Made by a program: the position numbers and the translations under genes. This document shows, piece by piece, positions 50,387 to 58,282 of a DNA stretch of 64,000 nt (the stretch's first letter is position 1; each line of letters begins with the position of its first letter). The notes below the pieces were generated by a model. It did no database searches. It was not told the origin of the DNA and saw only the letters and a list, made by a program, of their open reading frames with translations. Source of the stretch: Streptomyces sp. NK08204 (GTDB lineage Bacteria; Actinomycetota; Actinomycetes; Streptomycetales; Streptomycetaceae); NCBI RefSeq assembly GCF_020400585.1, contig NZ_JAINVF010000009.1, positions 124,001 through 188,000 on the forward strand. Direction: 5' to 3'.

Positions 50387-51793
50387 TCACCTCCACCGGC
50401 CGACCTCGACGTTCTCCAGCACGCCGAGCGCGTCGGGCACGAGGACGGCCGCCGAGTAGTAGGCCGTAACCAAGTACTTGACGACGGCCTGTTCGTTGAT
50501 GCCCATGAAGCGGACGGACAGGCTCGGCTCGATCTCGTCCGGGATGCCGGACTGACGCAGACCGATGACTCCCTGCTCGGCCTCGCCGGTACGCATCGCG
50601 ATGATGGAGGTCGTACGGGCCTCGCTGATCGGGATCTTGTTGCACGGGTAGATGGGCACACCGCGCCAGGTGGGGATGCGGTTGCCGGCGATCTCGAGGG
50701 TTTCCGGGACCAGTCCGCGCTTGTTCAGCTCGCGTCCGAACGCGGCGATCGCGCGCGGATGGGCGAGGAACAGTTTGGTGCTGCGGCGGCGGCTGAGCAG
50801 CTCGTCCATGTCGTCGGGGCTGGGTACGCCGTCGTGCGGCTGGATCCGCTGGTCGTACTCGCAGTTGTTGAGCAGACCGAACTCCCGGTTGTTGATGAGT
50901 TCGTGCTCCTGGCGCTCCTTCAGCGCCTCGACCGTCAGCCGCAGCTGCTGCTCGGTCTGGTTCATCGGCTGGTTGTAGAGGTCGGCCACGCGCGTGTGGA
51001 TGCGCAGGACGGTCTGGGCGATGCTCAGTTCGTACTCGCGGGGGCGGGCTTCGTAGTCGACGAAGGTGTGCGGGATGTCGGGCTCGCCGGTGTGGCCTGC
51101 CGCCAGCTCGACCTCCTTCTCGCCGTACTTGTTGGTCCGCTGCTCGGGGACCGCGCGCAGTTGCCGGAGGTGCTCGCGCAGCGAGTCGGCGCGCTCGGCG
51201 ACCTGCTCGAAGTCCTGGCGGCTGAGGATCAGCACCGTGCACGCGGTGTCCGCGCGGGCGGTGTACTCCCAGATGGCGTCCGGGTCGAGCAGCGCCTGCT
51301 CGCCGAAGTAGGCGCCGTCGGCGAGCACGCCGAGGACCGAGTCGTCGCCGTACGGGCCCGTGCCGATCTTCCCGACCCTGCCGTGGGCGAGCAGATAGAC
51401 CTCGTTGGTCTGGTTGCCGAAGTCGGCGATCACCTCGCCGGGGGCGAAGTCCCGCTGACGGCAGCGGCGGGCCAGCTCGGTCAGCACCTCGTCGTCCTCG
51501 TACGACCTCAGCGCCGGCAGTTCGCCGAGTTCGGCCGGGATGACCTCGACCTGGTCGCCGGTCTTCACGAACGTGATGCGGCCGTCGCCGACCGCGTACG
51601 TCAGCCGCCGGTTCACCCGGTACGTGCCGCCCTGCACGTCCACCCAGGGCAAGGTGCGCAGCAGCCAGCGGGAGCTGATCTCCTGCATCTGCGGTACGGA
51701 CTTGGTGGTGGTGGCCAGGTTCCGCGCTGCCGCCGTCCCGAGGGACTGCTGCGGCTTGTCCTGCCCGGTGCGGACCTCTTCGCCTACCGACAT
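50387..51793 (-). CDS. family 2B encapsulin shell protein with cNMP-binding-like domain
   Basis: 468 residues from ATG 51793 (GGGAGGG upstream). N-terminal arm AAARNLATTTKSVPQMQEISSRWLLRTLPWVDVQGGTYRVNRR, then an inserted cyclic-nucleotide-binding domain (about 90-200): FAPGEVIADFGNQTNEVYLLAHGRVGKIG and GAYFGEQALLDPDAIW, then the HK97-type shell domains including IPTWRGVPIYPCNKIPI and VRFMGINEQAVVKYLVTAYYS. This is the family 2B encapsulin architecture, icosahedral protein nanocompartments of phage-capsid origin. The phosphate-binding signature of the CNBD (GExxLLxxxxRxA) is altered here (GEQALLDPDAIWEYTARA), so ligand binding is uncertain. The polyprenyl synthase gene downstream is the probable cargo. 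Confidence 0.92.
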   Translation of the reverse strand: MSVGEEVRTGQDKPQQSLGTAAARNLATTTKSVPQMQEISSRWLLRTLPWVDVQGGTYRVNRRLTYAVGDGRITFVKTGDQVEVIPAELGELPALRSYEDDEVLTELARRCRQRDFAPGEVIADFGNQTNEVYLLAHGRVGKIGTGPYGDDSVLGVLADGAYFGEQALLDPDAIWEYTARADTACTVLILSRQDFEQVAERADSLREHLRQLRAVPEQRTNKYGEKEVELAAGHTGEPDIPHTFVDYEARPREYELSIAQTVLRIHTRVADLYNQPMNQTEQQLRLTVEALKERQEHELINNREFGLLNNCEYDQRIQPHDGVPSPDDMDELLSRRRSTKLFLAHPRAIAAFGRELNKRGLVPETLEIAGNRIPTWRGVPIYPCNKIPISEARTTSIIAMRTGEAEQGVIGLRQSGIPDEIEPSLSVRFMGINEQAVVKYLVTAYYSAAVLVPDALGVLENVEVGRWR

Positions 51794-52086
51794 AAGGAAA
51801 CGCCCTCCCAATCCATGCCCGGCGTCGAAGGGACACCGGGCACCGGTCTCGGTATCGACCCTCCACTACGCAACGCGATGGCGCCATTACCCTAAAGAGC
51901 GGGAATGGATCAACGGTGACCGGGCAGAAAGAGGGCTCCTGTCCGGTACGCCCACCAGCGCGTCTTGTCCGGATCGGCTCGCTCAGCGTGCGAACGATGC
52001 GGTCCGGGACGTCCGGTTTCGGTAGAAGCACTGCGGTACGAGAGGGCCATACCGGGCGGCCACGGGCACAGCACGAAGGAGGTGGC

Positions 52087-52680
52087 ATGGCCCCACCCAT
52101 GTCCGCGAGCGGATTCCTGGACGCGCTCCGGGCGGAGGGCGTCGCGGTCGTCGAGGTCGGCGACTGGCGGCATCACAACCGCAATCACAAGGGCCCGTGG
52201 GGGCCGGTCCACGGCGTGGTGATCCACCACACGGCGACCCGCGGCGGCGACCGCACGGTGGCCGTCTGCCGGGACGGTCACCCGGCGCTGCCGGGCCCGC
52301 TGTGCCACGGCGTGATCACCAAGGACGGCACGGTCCACCTGGTCGGCTACGGCCGCGTCAACCACGCCGGCCTGGGCGACGACAACGTGCTGCGCGCGGT
52401 GATCGCCGAAAAGGGGCTGCCGCCGGACAACCAGGCGAACACCGACGGCAACCGGCACTTCTACGGCTTCGAGTGCGAGAACCTCGGCGACGGCGAGGAC
52501 CCCTGGCCCGAGGCGCAGCTGGAGGCGATCGAGCGGACCGCGGCGGCCGTGTGCCGCCGTCACGGCTGGACGCAGCGGTCGGTCATCGGCCACCTGGAGT
52601 GGCAGCCGGGCAAGGTGGACCCGCGCGGGTTCTCGATGACCTGGCTGCGCGAGCGGATCGCTGAGCGTCTGAAGGGGTAG
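52087..52680 (+). CDS. N-acetylmuramoyl-L-alanine amidase, PGRP/Amidase_2 type
   Basis: 197 residues from ATG 52087 (AAGGAGG at 6-nt spacing). The amidase-2 zinc site: HGVVIHHTATRGG (His of strand 1), LCHGVITKDGTVHLVGYGRVNHAG, and the final VIGHLEWQPGKVDPRGFSM, with the third ligand normally a Cys or His replaced within KVDPRG; the D-P-R triad is typical. No signal peptide, so either cytosolic or exported otherwise; it resembles phage-derived endolysins. It would cleave the lactyl-Ala amide bond of peptidoglycan. Confidence 0.9.
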   Translation: MAPPMSASGFLDALRAEGVAVVEVGDWRHHNRNHKGPWGPVHGVVIHHTATRGGDRTVAVCRDGHPALPGPLCHGVITKDGTVHLVGYGRVNHAGLGDDNVLRAVIAEKGLPPDNQANTDGNRHFYGFECENLGDGEDPWPEAQLEAIERTAAAVCRRHGWTQRSVIGHLEWQPGKVDPRGFSMTWLRERIAERLKG

Positions 52681-52728
52681 CGGCAGCCTTGAGTCCGGTG
52701 GCGAAGCGCTGCGGGCGAGAATGGTGCC

Positions 52729-53634
52729 GTGACCAGCCCCGTAACCGGACCGGACCCGCTCGCCCCCCGCCTGCCCTCGCCTCTCCAGGAGGTGCGGGAC
52801 GAGCGTTTCGCCCGCTACGGCCTCCGGCTCCTGCTGAAGCGGGACGATCTGATCCACCCGGAGCTGATCGGCAACAAGTGGCGCAAGCTGGTCCCGAACA
52901 TCGAGGCGGCCCGCGGCCGGGCCCTGGTCACCTTCGGCGGGGCGTACTCCAACCACCTGCGGGCCACAGCGGCGGCGGGCCGGCTGCTCGGCCTGCCGGT
53001 CATCGGCGTGGTCCGCGGTCAGGAACTGGCCGGCCGCCCGCTCAACCCCTCCCTGTCCCGCTGCGCGGCCGACGGCATGCGGCTGCATTTCGTCGACAGG
53101 TCGACGTATCGCCGGAAGGCCGAGCCGGAGACGCTCGCCGCGATCCTGCGCCAGGCCGGCGCCGAGGAGGCGTACGTCGTCCCCGAGGGCGGCAGCAACG
53201 CCGAGGCCGTACGCGGCTGCCGGGCCCTCGGCGCCGAGCTGCGCGGCCGGGCCGAGGTCGTCGCGGTGGCCTGTGGCACCGGCGGCACGCTGGCGGGACT
53301 CGCCGCCGGGCTGGCTGCGCCGCAGCGTGCACTCGGTGTCCCGGTCCTCAAGGGGGGCTTCCTGGAGGCCGAGGTACAGGCCCTGCAGGAACGTGCCTTC
53401 GGCGCCCGCACCGGGTCCTGGTCCCTGGACGACCGCTTCCACTTCGGCGGCTACGCCCGTACGACCCCGGAACTGGAGGCGTTCGCGACGGACTTCGAGG
53501 ACCGCCACGGCCTGCCCGTGGAACGTCTCTATGTCGCCAAGCTCCTCTATGGACTCGTCTCCCTCGCCGGCGAGGGCGCCTTCACGCGCGGGACGACGAT
53601 CGCGGCGGTCGTCACCGGGCGGCCGTTTCCGTAG
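52729..53634 (+). CDS. PLP-dependent deaminase (ACC deaminase / D-cysteine desulfhydrase family)
   Basis: 301 residues from GTG 52729. Fold-type II PLP enzyme: the Schiff-base Lys lies in LIGNKWRKL (about 47), substrate loop FGGAYSNHLRATAAAG, phosphate-binding ACGTGGTLAGLAAG and YGLVSLAGEGAF. These features place it with 1-aminocyclopropane-1-carboxylate deaminases and D-cysteine desulfhydrases. The distinguishing active-site residues cannot be assigned with certainty. No operon partner. The 3' end is extended by a tandem repeat that begins at its stop codon. Confidence 0.9.
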   Translation: MTSPVTGPDPLAPRLPSPLQEVRDERFARYGLRLLLKRDDLIHPELIGNKWRKLVPNIEAARGRALVTFGGAYSNHLRATAAAGRLLGLPVIGVVRGQELAGRPLNPSLSRCAADGMRLHFVDRSTYRRKAEPETLAAILRQAGAEEAYVVPEGGSNAEAVRGCRALGAELRGRAEVVAVACGTGGTLAGLAAGLAAPQRALGVPVLKGGFLEAEVQALQERAFGARTGSWSLDDRFHFGGYARTTPELEAFATDFEDRHGLPVERLYVAKLLYGLVSLAGEGAFTRGTTIAAVVTGRPFP

Positions 53635-53688
53635 GCGGCTCTCCGTAGGCGGTTCCGCCAGGCGGTTCCGTAGGCGGTTCCGTAGGCG
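53627..53688. repeat. 12-13-nt tandem repeat overlapping a stop codon
   Basis: Five copies of TTCCGTAGGCGG (53627-53638, 53641-53652 as CTCCG..., 53653-53665 as TTCCGCCAGGCGG, 53666-53677, 53678-53688). The first copy contains the stop TAG (53632-53634) of the deaminase gene, so the repeat seems to have grown from that gene's last codons. Confidence 0.9.
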
Positions 53689-53880
53689 TCCGCAAAGACC
53701 TGCGCGGCCTCCCGGTGGACGGCGGCCTCCTCCGGGTCCTGTCGTTCGCGAAGAGCACGTACCCGACCGACAGCAGGCCCGCGGGCCGTATCTGCGCCCG
53801 CAGGTCTGGTAGGAGCTGGTCCTCGTCCGCCGTCGCCTTTTCGGCGCGGTCACCCGCACGCCCGTCGTAATCTGGCAATC
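53689..53880. other. intergenic between repeat and broken zinc-finger gene
   Basis: No gene recognised; may contain the old promoter of the UBP zinc-finger gene. Confidence 0.4.
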
Positions 53881-54076
53881 ATGAAACAGTGCACGCACGC
53901 CGACGCGCTGCCGCACCCGGAACCCGAGCCGCTGAACGAGACCTGCCCGGAGTGTCTCGCGCACGGGACACACCCACGGGCCGACCGGTCACCCGGTGGT
54001 GCGAACCTTGGAGCCCGGCGAGGACTGGCGCTGGGGCTTCGTCGACCACGTTCTCGTAGGACCGGCGTCCTCGTAG
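53881..54076 (+). pseudogene. broken UBP-type zinc-finger gene
   Basis: The 5' part reads MKQCTHADALPHPEPEPLNE then TCPECLAHGTHP, as in small Streptomyces UBP-type zinc-finger proteins. At about 53975-53987 the sequence jumps to GHPVVRTLEPGEDWRWGFVDHVLV in another frame and ends at TAG 54074-54076. The middle of the domain, which normally carries most Cys/His ligands (of the form CLxCGHxxCCDSSxxxHAxxH), is missing: an internal deletion of about 90 nt with a frame change. One further ligand position (WRWC) reads WRWG. The intact family has about 90 residues. Confidence 0.75.
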
Positions 54077-54145
54077 GACCGGCGTCCTCGTAGGACCGGC
54101 GTTCTCGTAGGACCCCGTTCCCGTATGACCCCGTTCTCGTGTGAC
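54050..54145. repeat. 17-nt tandem repeat at the 3' end of the broken zinc-finger gene
   Basis: Six copies of a unit GTCCTCGTAGGACCGGC (54050-54066, 54067-54083, 54084-54100, then decayed copies to 54145). Each unit holds the dyad GTCCT-CGT-AGGAC. The first unit is the end of the pseudogene's coding sequence (VLV then stop). Confidence 0.9.
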
Positions 54146-54417
54146 ACTGCAAGCGACCGACAATCGGCCGGGTCGCCCGACGGTTCGGGCGTCTGACGTC
54201 TGGGTACGTCAACCCGGCGCGCCCTCTTCCCTTTTGGGCCTGCAAACCCTCTAGACACGGAGCGTATCCACAGCTTTACTGTGAGTGACGCCGAGGGGGT
54301 TGGGGTCCGGGGACGGGAGCGTTCGGAGCGCGATAGCGTCACCGCTGAACCACGTAGGCGTTACTCCGGGGGACGATCCCTCGGCCCCGTAAAGCTTGTA
54401 CCACCATGGAGGTGAGG
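54146..54417. other. promoter region of the anti-sigma/sigH operon
   Basis: 272 nt in which one expects the known multiple sigH promoters. Sequence includes a short dyad TCGGCCGGGTCGCCCGACGG (54162) and AT-richer DNA around 54265-54285. I did not find a clear SigH-type (GTTT/GGGTAT-like) promoter by eye. Confidence 0.4.
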
Positions 54418-54834
54418 GTGTCCCAGATCGCAGGCGAGCCCGCGGCGAACCAGGACTTCGTGGAAGTCCGGCTGCCGGCTGCGGGTGCCTACCTGTCGGT
54501 GCTGCGGACGGCCACGGCCGGTCTGGCGGCCCGCTTGGACTTCACCCTGGACGAGATCGAGGACCTGCGCATCGCCGTGGACGAGGCGTGCGCGATCCTC
54601 CTCCAGCAGGCCGTGCCCGGCTCCGTGCTCAGCTGTGTCTTCCGGCTCGTCGACGACTCGCTGGAGGTCACGGTGTCGGCGCCGACCACGGACGGCCATG
54701 CCCCCTCGCGGGACACGTTCGCCTGGACCGTGCTCTCGGCCCTCGCGGGCAAGGTCTCGTCCGCCGTCGACGAGGACAAGACCGTATCGATCAGCCTGTA
54801 CAAACAGCGCGGCGCGGGTCCCGGGCCGGCGTGA
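54418..54834 (+). CDS. anti-sigma factor of SigH (RsbW-like; UshX/PrsH)
   Basis: 138 residues from GTG 54418, chosen because GGAGG (54408-54412) fits it at 5-nt spacing; ATG 54406 would destroy that site's use. The HATPase fold is visible: FTLDEIEDLRIAVDEACAILLQQA (N-box with E-A-C in place of E-x-x-N), LSCVFRLVDDSLEVTVSAPT and FAWTVLSALAGKVSSAVDEDKTVSISLYKQ. In S. coelicolor the gene before sigH (SCO5244 from memory) encodes its anti-sigma factor in this position. The stop overlaps the sigH frame (GTGA). Confidence 0.93.
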   Translation: MSQIAGEPAANQDFVEVRLPAAGAYLSVLRTATAGLAARLDFTLDEIEDLRIAVDEACAILLQQAVPGSVLSCVFRLVDDSLEVTVSAPTTDGHAPSRDTFAWTVLSALAGKVSSAVDEDKTVSISLYKQRGAGPGPA

Positions 54835-55922
54835 GGAACGGGGACGGGCCGGTGCGGGACGAAGAGCGCGGCACACGGGAGCTGCCGACCGGGGACGGCC
54901 CCGCGAACGGCTCCCGACGCATGGCTGACGGCATCGACGGCATCCCCGAGCAGGCCAGACCGCACCCGGAGGACGACTCCGCGCGGGTCGGCGGCGACGG
55001 TGCCGTCCTGAGCGCACCTCCGGAGGGACACGGCGGAGCCGGTTCCGCCGTCCACGCGGAGGCGAGGGCTCGGGGAAGGGCTACGGGCGGGACGATGAGC
55101 GAGCACGACCGACACGCCGAGGACGACACGCTGAGCCCGGGGCGCGTGCCTGCCGTGCAGTACGACCACCGGGACCGCAGCGGCGCTCGGGCGATGTTCG
55201 TCGAGCTGCGCAAGCTGAGGGACGGCAGCCCGGAGTACGCCGAGCTGCGCAACCAGCTGGTCCGTATGCACCTGCCGCTCGTGGAACACCTGGCGCGCCG
55301 GTTCCGCAACCGCGGCGAGCCGCTGGACGATCTCACCCAGGTCGCGACGATCGGCCTGATCAAGTCCGTCGACCGCTTCGACCCGGAGCGTGGTGTGGAG
55401 TTCTCCACCTACGCCACCCCGACCGTCGTCGGCGAGATCAAGCGGCACTTCCGCGACAAGGGCTGGGCGGTCCGCGTGCCGCGCCGGCTCCAGGAGCTGC
55501 GGCTCGCGCTGACCACGGCGACGGCCGAGCTGTCCCAGCAGCACGGCCGCTCCCCCACGGTCCACGAGCTGGCCGAGAAGCTGGCCATCTCCGAGGAGGA
55601 GGTCCTGGAGGGCCTGGAGTCCGCCAACGCGTACTCCACGCTGTCGCTGGACGTCCCCGACACCGACGACGAGTCCCCGGCGGTCGCCGACACCCTCGGC
55701 GCCGAGGACGAGGCGCTGGAGGGCGTGGAGTACCGGGAGTCCCTCAAGCCGCTGCTGGAGGATCTGCCGCCGCGCGAGAAGCGGATCCTGCTGCTGCGCT
55801 TCTTCGGGAACATGACCCAGTCCCAGATCGCGCAGGAGGTCGGCATCTCCCAGATGCACGTCTCCCGGCTGCTCGCCCGGACCCTGGCCCAGCTGCGGGA
55901 GAAGCTCCTCGTCGAGGAATGA
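54831..55922 (+). CDS. sigH: stress-response sigma factor SigH (SigB/SigF family)
   Basis: 363 residues from GTG 54831; other plausible starts are GTG 54852, ATG 54920 and ATG 55095, and several SigH isoforms of different N-terminal length are documented in S. coelicolor. The first 115 residues are disordered. Regions 2-4 follow: LVRMHLPLVEHLARRFRNRGEPLDDLTQVATIGLIKSVDRFDPERGVEFSTYATPTVVGEIKRHFRDKGWAVRVPRRLQEL, region 3, and region 4 with PPREKRILLLRFFGNMTQSQIAQEVGISQMHVSRLLARTLAQLRE. SigH governs osmotic/heat stress and spore septation. It is coupled to its anti-sigma gene. Confidence 0.97.
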   Translation: MRNGDGPVRDEERGTRELPTGDGPANGSRRMADGIDGIPEQARPHPEDDSARVGGDGAVLSAPPEGHGGAGSAVHAEARARGRATGGTMSEHDRHAEDDTLSPGRVPAVQYDHRDRSGARAMFVELRKLRDGSPEYAELRNQLVRMHLPLVEHLARRFRNRGEPLDDLTQVATIGLIKSVDRFDPERGVEFSTYATPTVVGEIKRHFRDKGWAVRVPRRLQELRLALTTATAELSQQHGRSPTVHELAEKLAISEEEVLEGLESANAYSTLSLDVPDTDDESPAVADTLGAEDEALEGVEYRESLKPLLEDLPPREKRILLLRFFGNMTQSQIAQEVGISQMHVSRLLARTLAQLREKLLVEE

Positions 55923-55970
55923 GGGGTGGTCCCTGCCCCCGAGCGGTGATCCCTGCCCCCCGAGTGCGCC

Positions 55971-56414
55971 TTACTCGGCCCTGCCCGGTCCCCTGATCCC
56001 GAGGGCCTGGGTCGTCGCCGGGTTGACCAGCAGCACGAGCGCCGTCGCGGCGACGGCACCGAGGACGATGCCCGCCGGGATGGCCACGCTGTCGGCCTTC
56101 AGCATGTTGTAGGCCACCGGCAGGGCCATGAGCTGGGTGATCACCGCAGGGCCCCGGCTCCAGCCACGGCGCAGCAGCAGGCCGCGCGCGGCTAGCAGCG
56201 GCAGCAGAGCGAAGACGGCCAGGGTGATCCCCAGGGTCACGGCCTGCTGCCGGTCGTCCGGATGGCCGGTGATCCCGAGGACGAGTGCCCACAGGCCGCC
56301 GGCCAGCAGCGCGACGCCTTCCAGCGCGGCCAGCAGGGCCGCGTACGTCAGCCGGCGCGGACGCGGTCCGGCGGTCTCGGCGCTCTCCGGGGCGGGTTTC
56401 TGGTCGCTGCTCAC
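55971..56414 (-). CDS. small integral membrane protein
   Basis: 147 residues from GTG 56414. After a polar N-terminus (SSDQKPAPESAETAGPRPRR) there are four membrane segments: LTYAALLAALEGVALLAGGLWALVLGI, AVTLGITLAVFALLPLLAARGLLL, GPAVITQLMALPVAYNM and IPAGIVLGAVAATALVLLVNP. No catalytic motif is visible. Similar four-helix proteins are conserved in Streptomyces at this position next to sigH; function unknown. Convergent with sigH. Confidence 0.85.
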   Translation of the reverse strand: MSSDQKPAPESAETAGPRPRRLTYAALLAALEGVALLAGGLWALVLGITGHPDDRQQAVTLGITLAVFALLPLLAARGLLLRRGWSRGPAVITQLMALPVAYNMLKADSVAIPAGIVLGAVAATALVLLVNPATTQALGIRGPGRAE

Positions 56415-56573
56415 CCCAGAAGGGTAGCCCGCGCCCCGCACGCCCCGGCCAAGAAGGGCCCCGGCGGTGCGGCCTCCCCGCGGCCCCGGAGTGTTCAGAC
56501 TCACGTCGTCCTCTCTTACCCGATCCCTACCTCGGTCTGGGCCGTGTACCCCCCAGTAGGTACGCTGCACTTC

Positions 56574-57542
56574 ATGCGTGCACTTCTCGTGGTGAATCCG
56601 GCGGCGACCACTACAAGCGCACGCAGGCGTGACGTCCTGATCCACGCGCTGGCGAGCGAGATGAAGCTCGAGGCGGTCACCACCGAGTACCGCGGCCACG
56701 CGCGCGACCTCGGCCGGCAGGCGGCGGAGAGCGACGACATCGACCTCGTCGTGGCCCTCGGCGGCGACGGCACCGTCAACGAGGTCGTCAACGGCCTTCT
56801 GCACGCCGGCCCCGACCCGGACGCCCTGCCCGGCCTCGCCGTCGTCCCCGGCGGCTCCACGAACGTCTTCGCCCGCGCCCTCGGTCTGCCCAACGACCCC
56901 GTCGAGGCCACCGGCGCCCTGCTGGATGCGCTGCGCGAGAACCGGGAGCGGGTCGTCGGTCTCGGCCTGACCTCGGGCCCGCCCGGCACCGAGGACGAGG
57001 CGGTCCCGGCCCGCTGGTTCACCTTCAACGCGGGCCTCGGTTTCGACGCGGGCGTGGTGGGCCGGGTGGAGCAGCAGCGCGAGCGCGGCAAGAAGTCGAC
57101 ACACGCGCTCTACGTCCGCCAGGTCGTCCGGCAGTTCCTCGGCGAGCCGAACCGCCGGCACGGGGCGATCACCCTGGAGCGGCCCGGCGCCGACCCGGTC
57201 GAGGACCTTGTGATCGCCATAGTCTCGAACACGTCGCCTTGGACGTATCTCGGCAATCGCCCGATGTACACATCACCTAAGGCCTCGTTCGACACGGGCG
57301 TCGACGTGTTCGGTCTCAGCCGTCTGTCGACGGCCGCGGTTGCCCGGTATGGCACCCAGTTGCTCACTTCGTCCCCCGAGCGCGGACCCCATGGAAAGCA
57401 CGTGCTCTCACTGCACGATCTGGACCAGTTCACCTTGCATTCGAAGGTCCCCCTCCCCCTTCAGATGGACGGCGACCACCTGGGACTACGAACGAGCGTG
57501 ACGTTCACAGGTGTACGCCGTGCACTGCGTGTGATTGTGTGA
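56574..57542 (+). CDS. diacylglycerol/lipid kinase family protein
   Basis: 322 residues from ATG 56574. The catalytic domain begins MRALLVVNPAATTTSARRR and has the ATP-binding GGDGTVNEVVNG at 63-74, PGGSTNVFARALGLPNDPVEA and, in the C-terminal beta-domain, WFTFNAGLGFDAGVV and PLPLQMDGDHLG with the Asp-Gly-Asp metal motif. Members phosphorylate diacylglycerol, sphingosine or related lipids; the lipid here is unknown. A -10-like TACGCT at 56561-56566 ends 7 nt before the ATG, so the mRNA may be leaderless. Confidence 0.93.
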   Translation: MRALLVVNPAATTTSARRRDVLIHALASEMKLEAVTTEYRGHARDLGRQAAESDDIDLVVALGGDGTVNEVVNGLLHAGPDPDALPGLAVVPGGSTNVFARALGLPNDPVEATGALLDALRENRERVVGLGLTSGPPGTEDEAVPARWFTFNAGLGFDAGVVGRVEQQRERGKKSTHALYVRQVVRQFLGEPNRRHGAITLERPGADPVEDLVIAIVSNTSPWTYLGNRPMYTSPKASFDTGVDVFGLSRLSTAAVARYGTQLLTSSPERGPHGKHVLSLHDLDQFTLHSKVPLPLQMDGDHLGLRTSVTFTGVRRALRVIV

Positions 57543-57862
57543 GCGGAACGCGCAAAAGTCCTTTCACTCGAACGTTTAGACCAGCATCCACCCCATGGAA
57601 GTACGGCTGTGACCTAGTCGACACCGAGGAATCAAAAAAAACTTTCCGGAAGGGGTTGTATCCGTCGCTGAGGTTTGCGAGTCTCTACGTGGCGATCGGG
57701 ACGGCCCGCAAGACCGGCCTCCACTGATCACCAGAACCCCTCTCCAGACACAGGACCACGCCGGGGAAGACTCGGCGGTCGGCCCTTCACTTGTTGAGGG
57801 ATTCGTGAAAGCGTTCACATTCACAAGCAACGTGCATGTAATACCAAGGAGAGGTAGCAGCC
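57543..57862. other. wblE upstream region
   Basis: 320 nt of comparatively AT-rich DNA with an A-tract (57635-57644) and AAAGCGTTCACATTCACAAG (57808) near the start, suitable for the strong, regulated promoters of wblE. An AGGAGAGG sequence at 57848 is the ribosome site. No gene was recognised in it; an open plus-strand frame at 57539-57727 looks non-coding. Confidence 0.6.
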
Positions 57863-58120
57863 ATGGACTGGCGTCACAACGCCGTTTGCCGCGAGGAAGA
57901 CCCCGAGCTCTTCTTCCCCATCGGCAACACCGGTCCTGCGCTGCTGCAGATCGAGGAAGCCAAGGCCGTCTGCCGTCGCTGCCCGGTTATCGAGCAGTGC
58001 CTGCAGTGGGCGCTCGAGTCCGGCCAGGACTCCGGCGTCTGGGGTGGTCTCAGCGAGGACGAGCGCCGCGCCATGAAGCGCCGCGCCGCTCGCAACCGGG
58101 CTCGTCAGGCCTCCGCCTGA
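57863..58120 (+). CDS. wblE: WhiB-family iron-sulfur regulator WblE
   Basis: 85 residues from ATG 57863. The four cluster-binding cysteines are Cys9, Cys37, Cys40 and Cys46 (C-x27-C-x2-C-x5-C) for a [4Fe-4S] cluster. The beta-turn motif GVWGGLSEDERR and a basic C-terminal tail (RRAMKRRAARNRARQASA) for DNA binding follow. It corresponds to WblE of Streptomyces and WhiB1 of mycobacteria, an essential NO-responsive regulator that binds the primary sigma factor. A downstream hairpin with a T-tract ends its transcript. Confidence 0.97.
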   Translation: MDWRHNAVCREEDPELFFPIGNTGPALLQIEEAKAVCRRCPVIEQCLQWALESGQDSGVWGGLSEDERRAMKRRAARNRARQASA

Positions 58121-58240
58121 CACACCCACCCCTGCTGACAGCCTGAGCTTGGCGGCGCGTGCACCACGCACGCATCTCCCGCCCCCGAGCCGCAGCGCGC
58201 AGTATCCCCCGATGCTCGCCCCACAGCAGCAACGAGCACG

Positions 58241-58272
58241 AGCCTCGGACCTGAGACGGTCCGAGGCTTTTT
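58241..58272. terminator. terminator between wblE and the PdtaS-like kinase gene
   Basis: 11-bp stem AGCCTCGGACC / GGTCCGAGGCT with loop TGAGAC, followed by TTTTT: a rare U-tract terminator for this genome; usable from both strands. Confidence 0.93.
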
Positions 58273-58282
58273 GCTGTGCGGG

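Noticed and set aside
55923..55966. Approximate duplication after sigH (GGTCCCTGCCCCC / GATCCCTGCCCCC)
   Set aside because: Only two imperfect copies of about 20 nt; too little to call a repeat feature, although it fits the 3'-end pattern.
57539..57727. 62-residue frame after the lipid kinase gene
   Set aside because: No ribosome site, no domain, low-GC codon use; it lies in the wblE control region.
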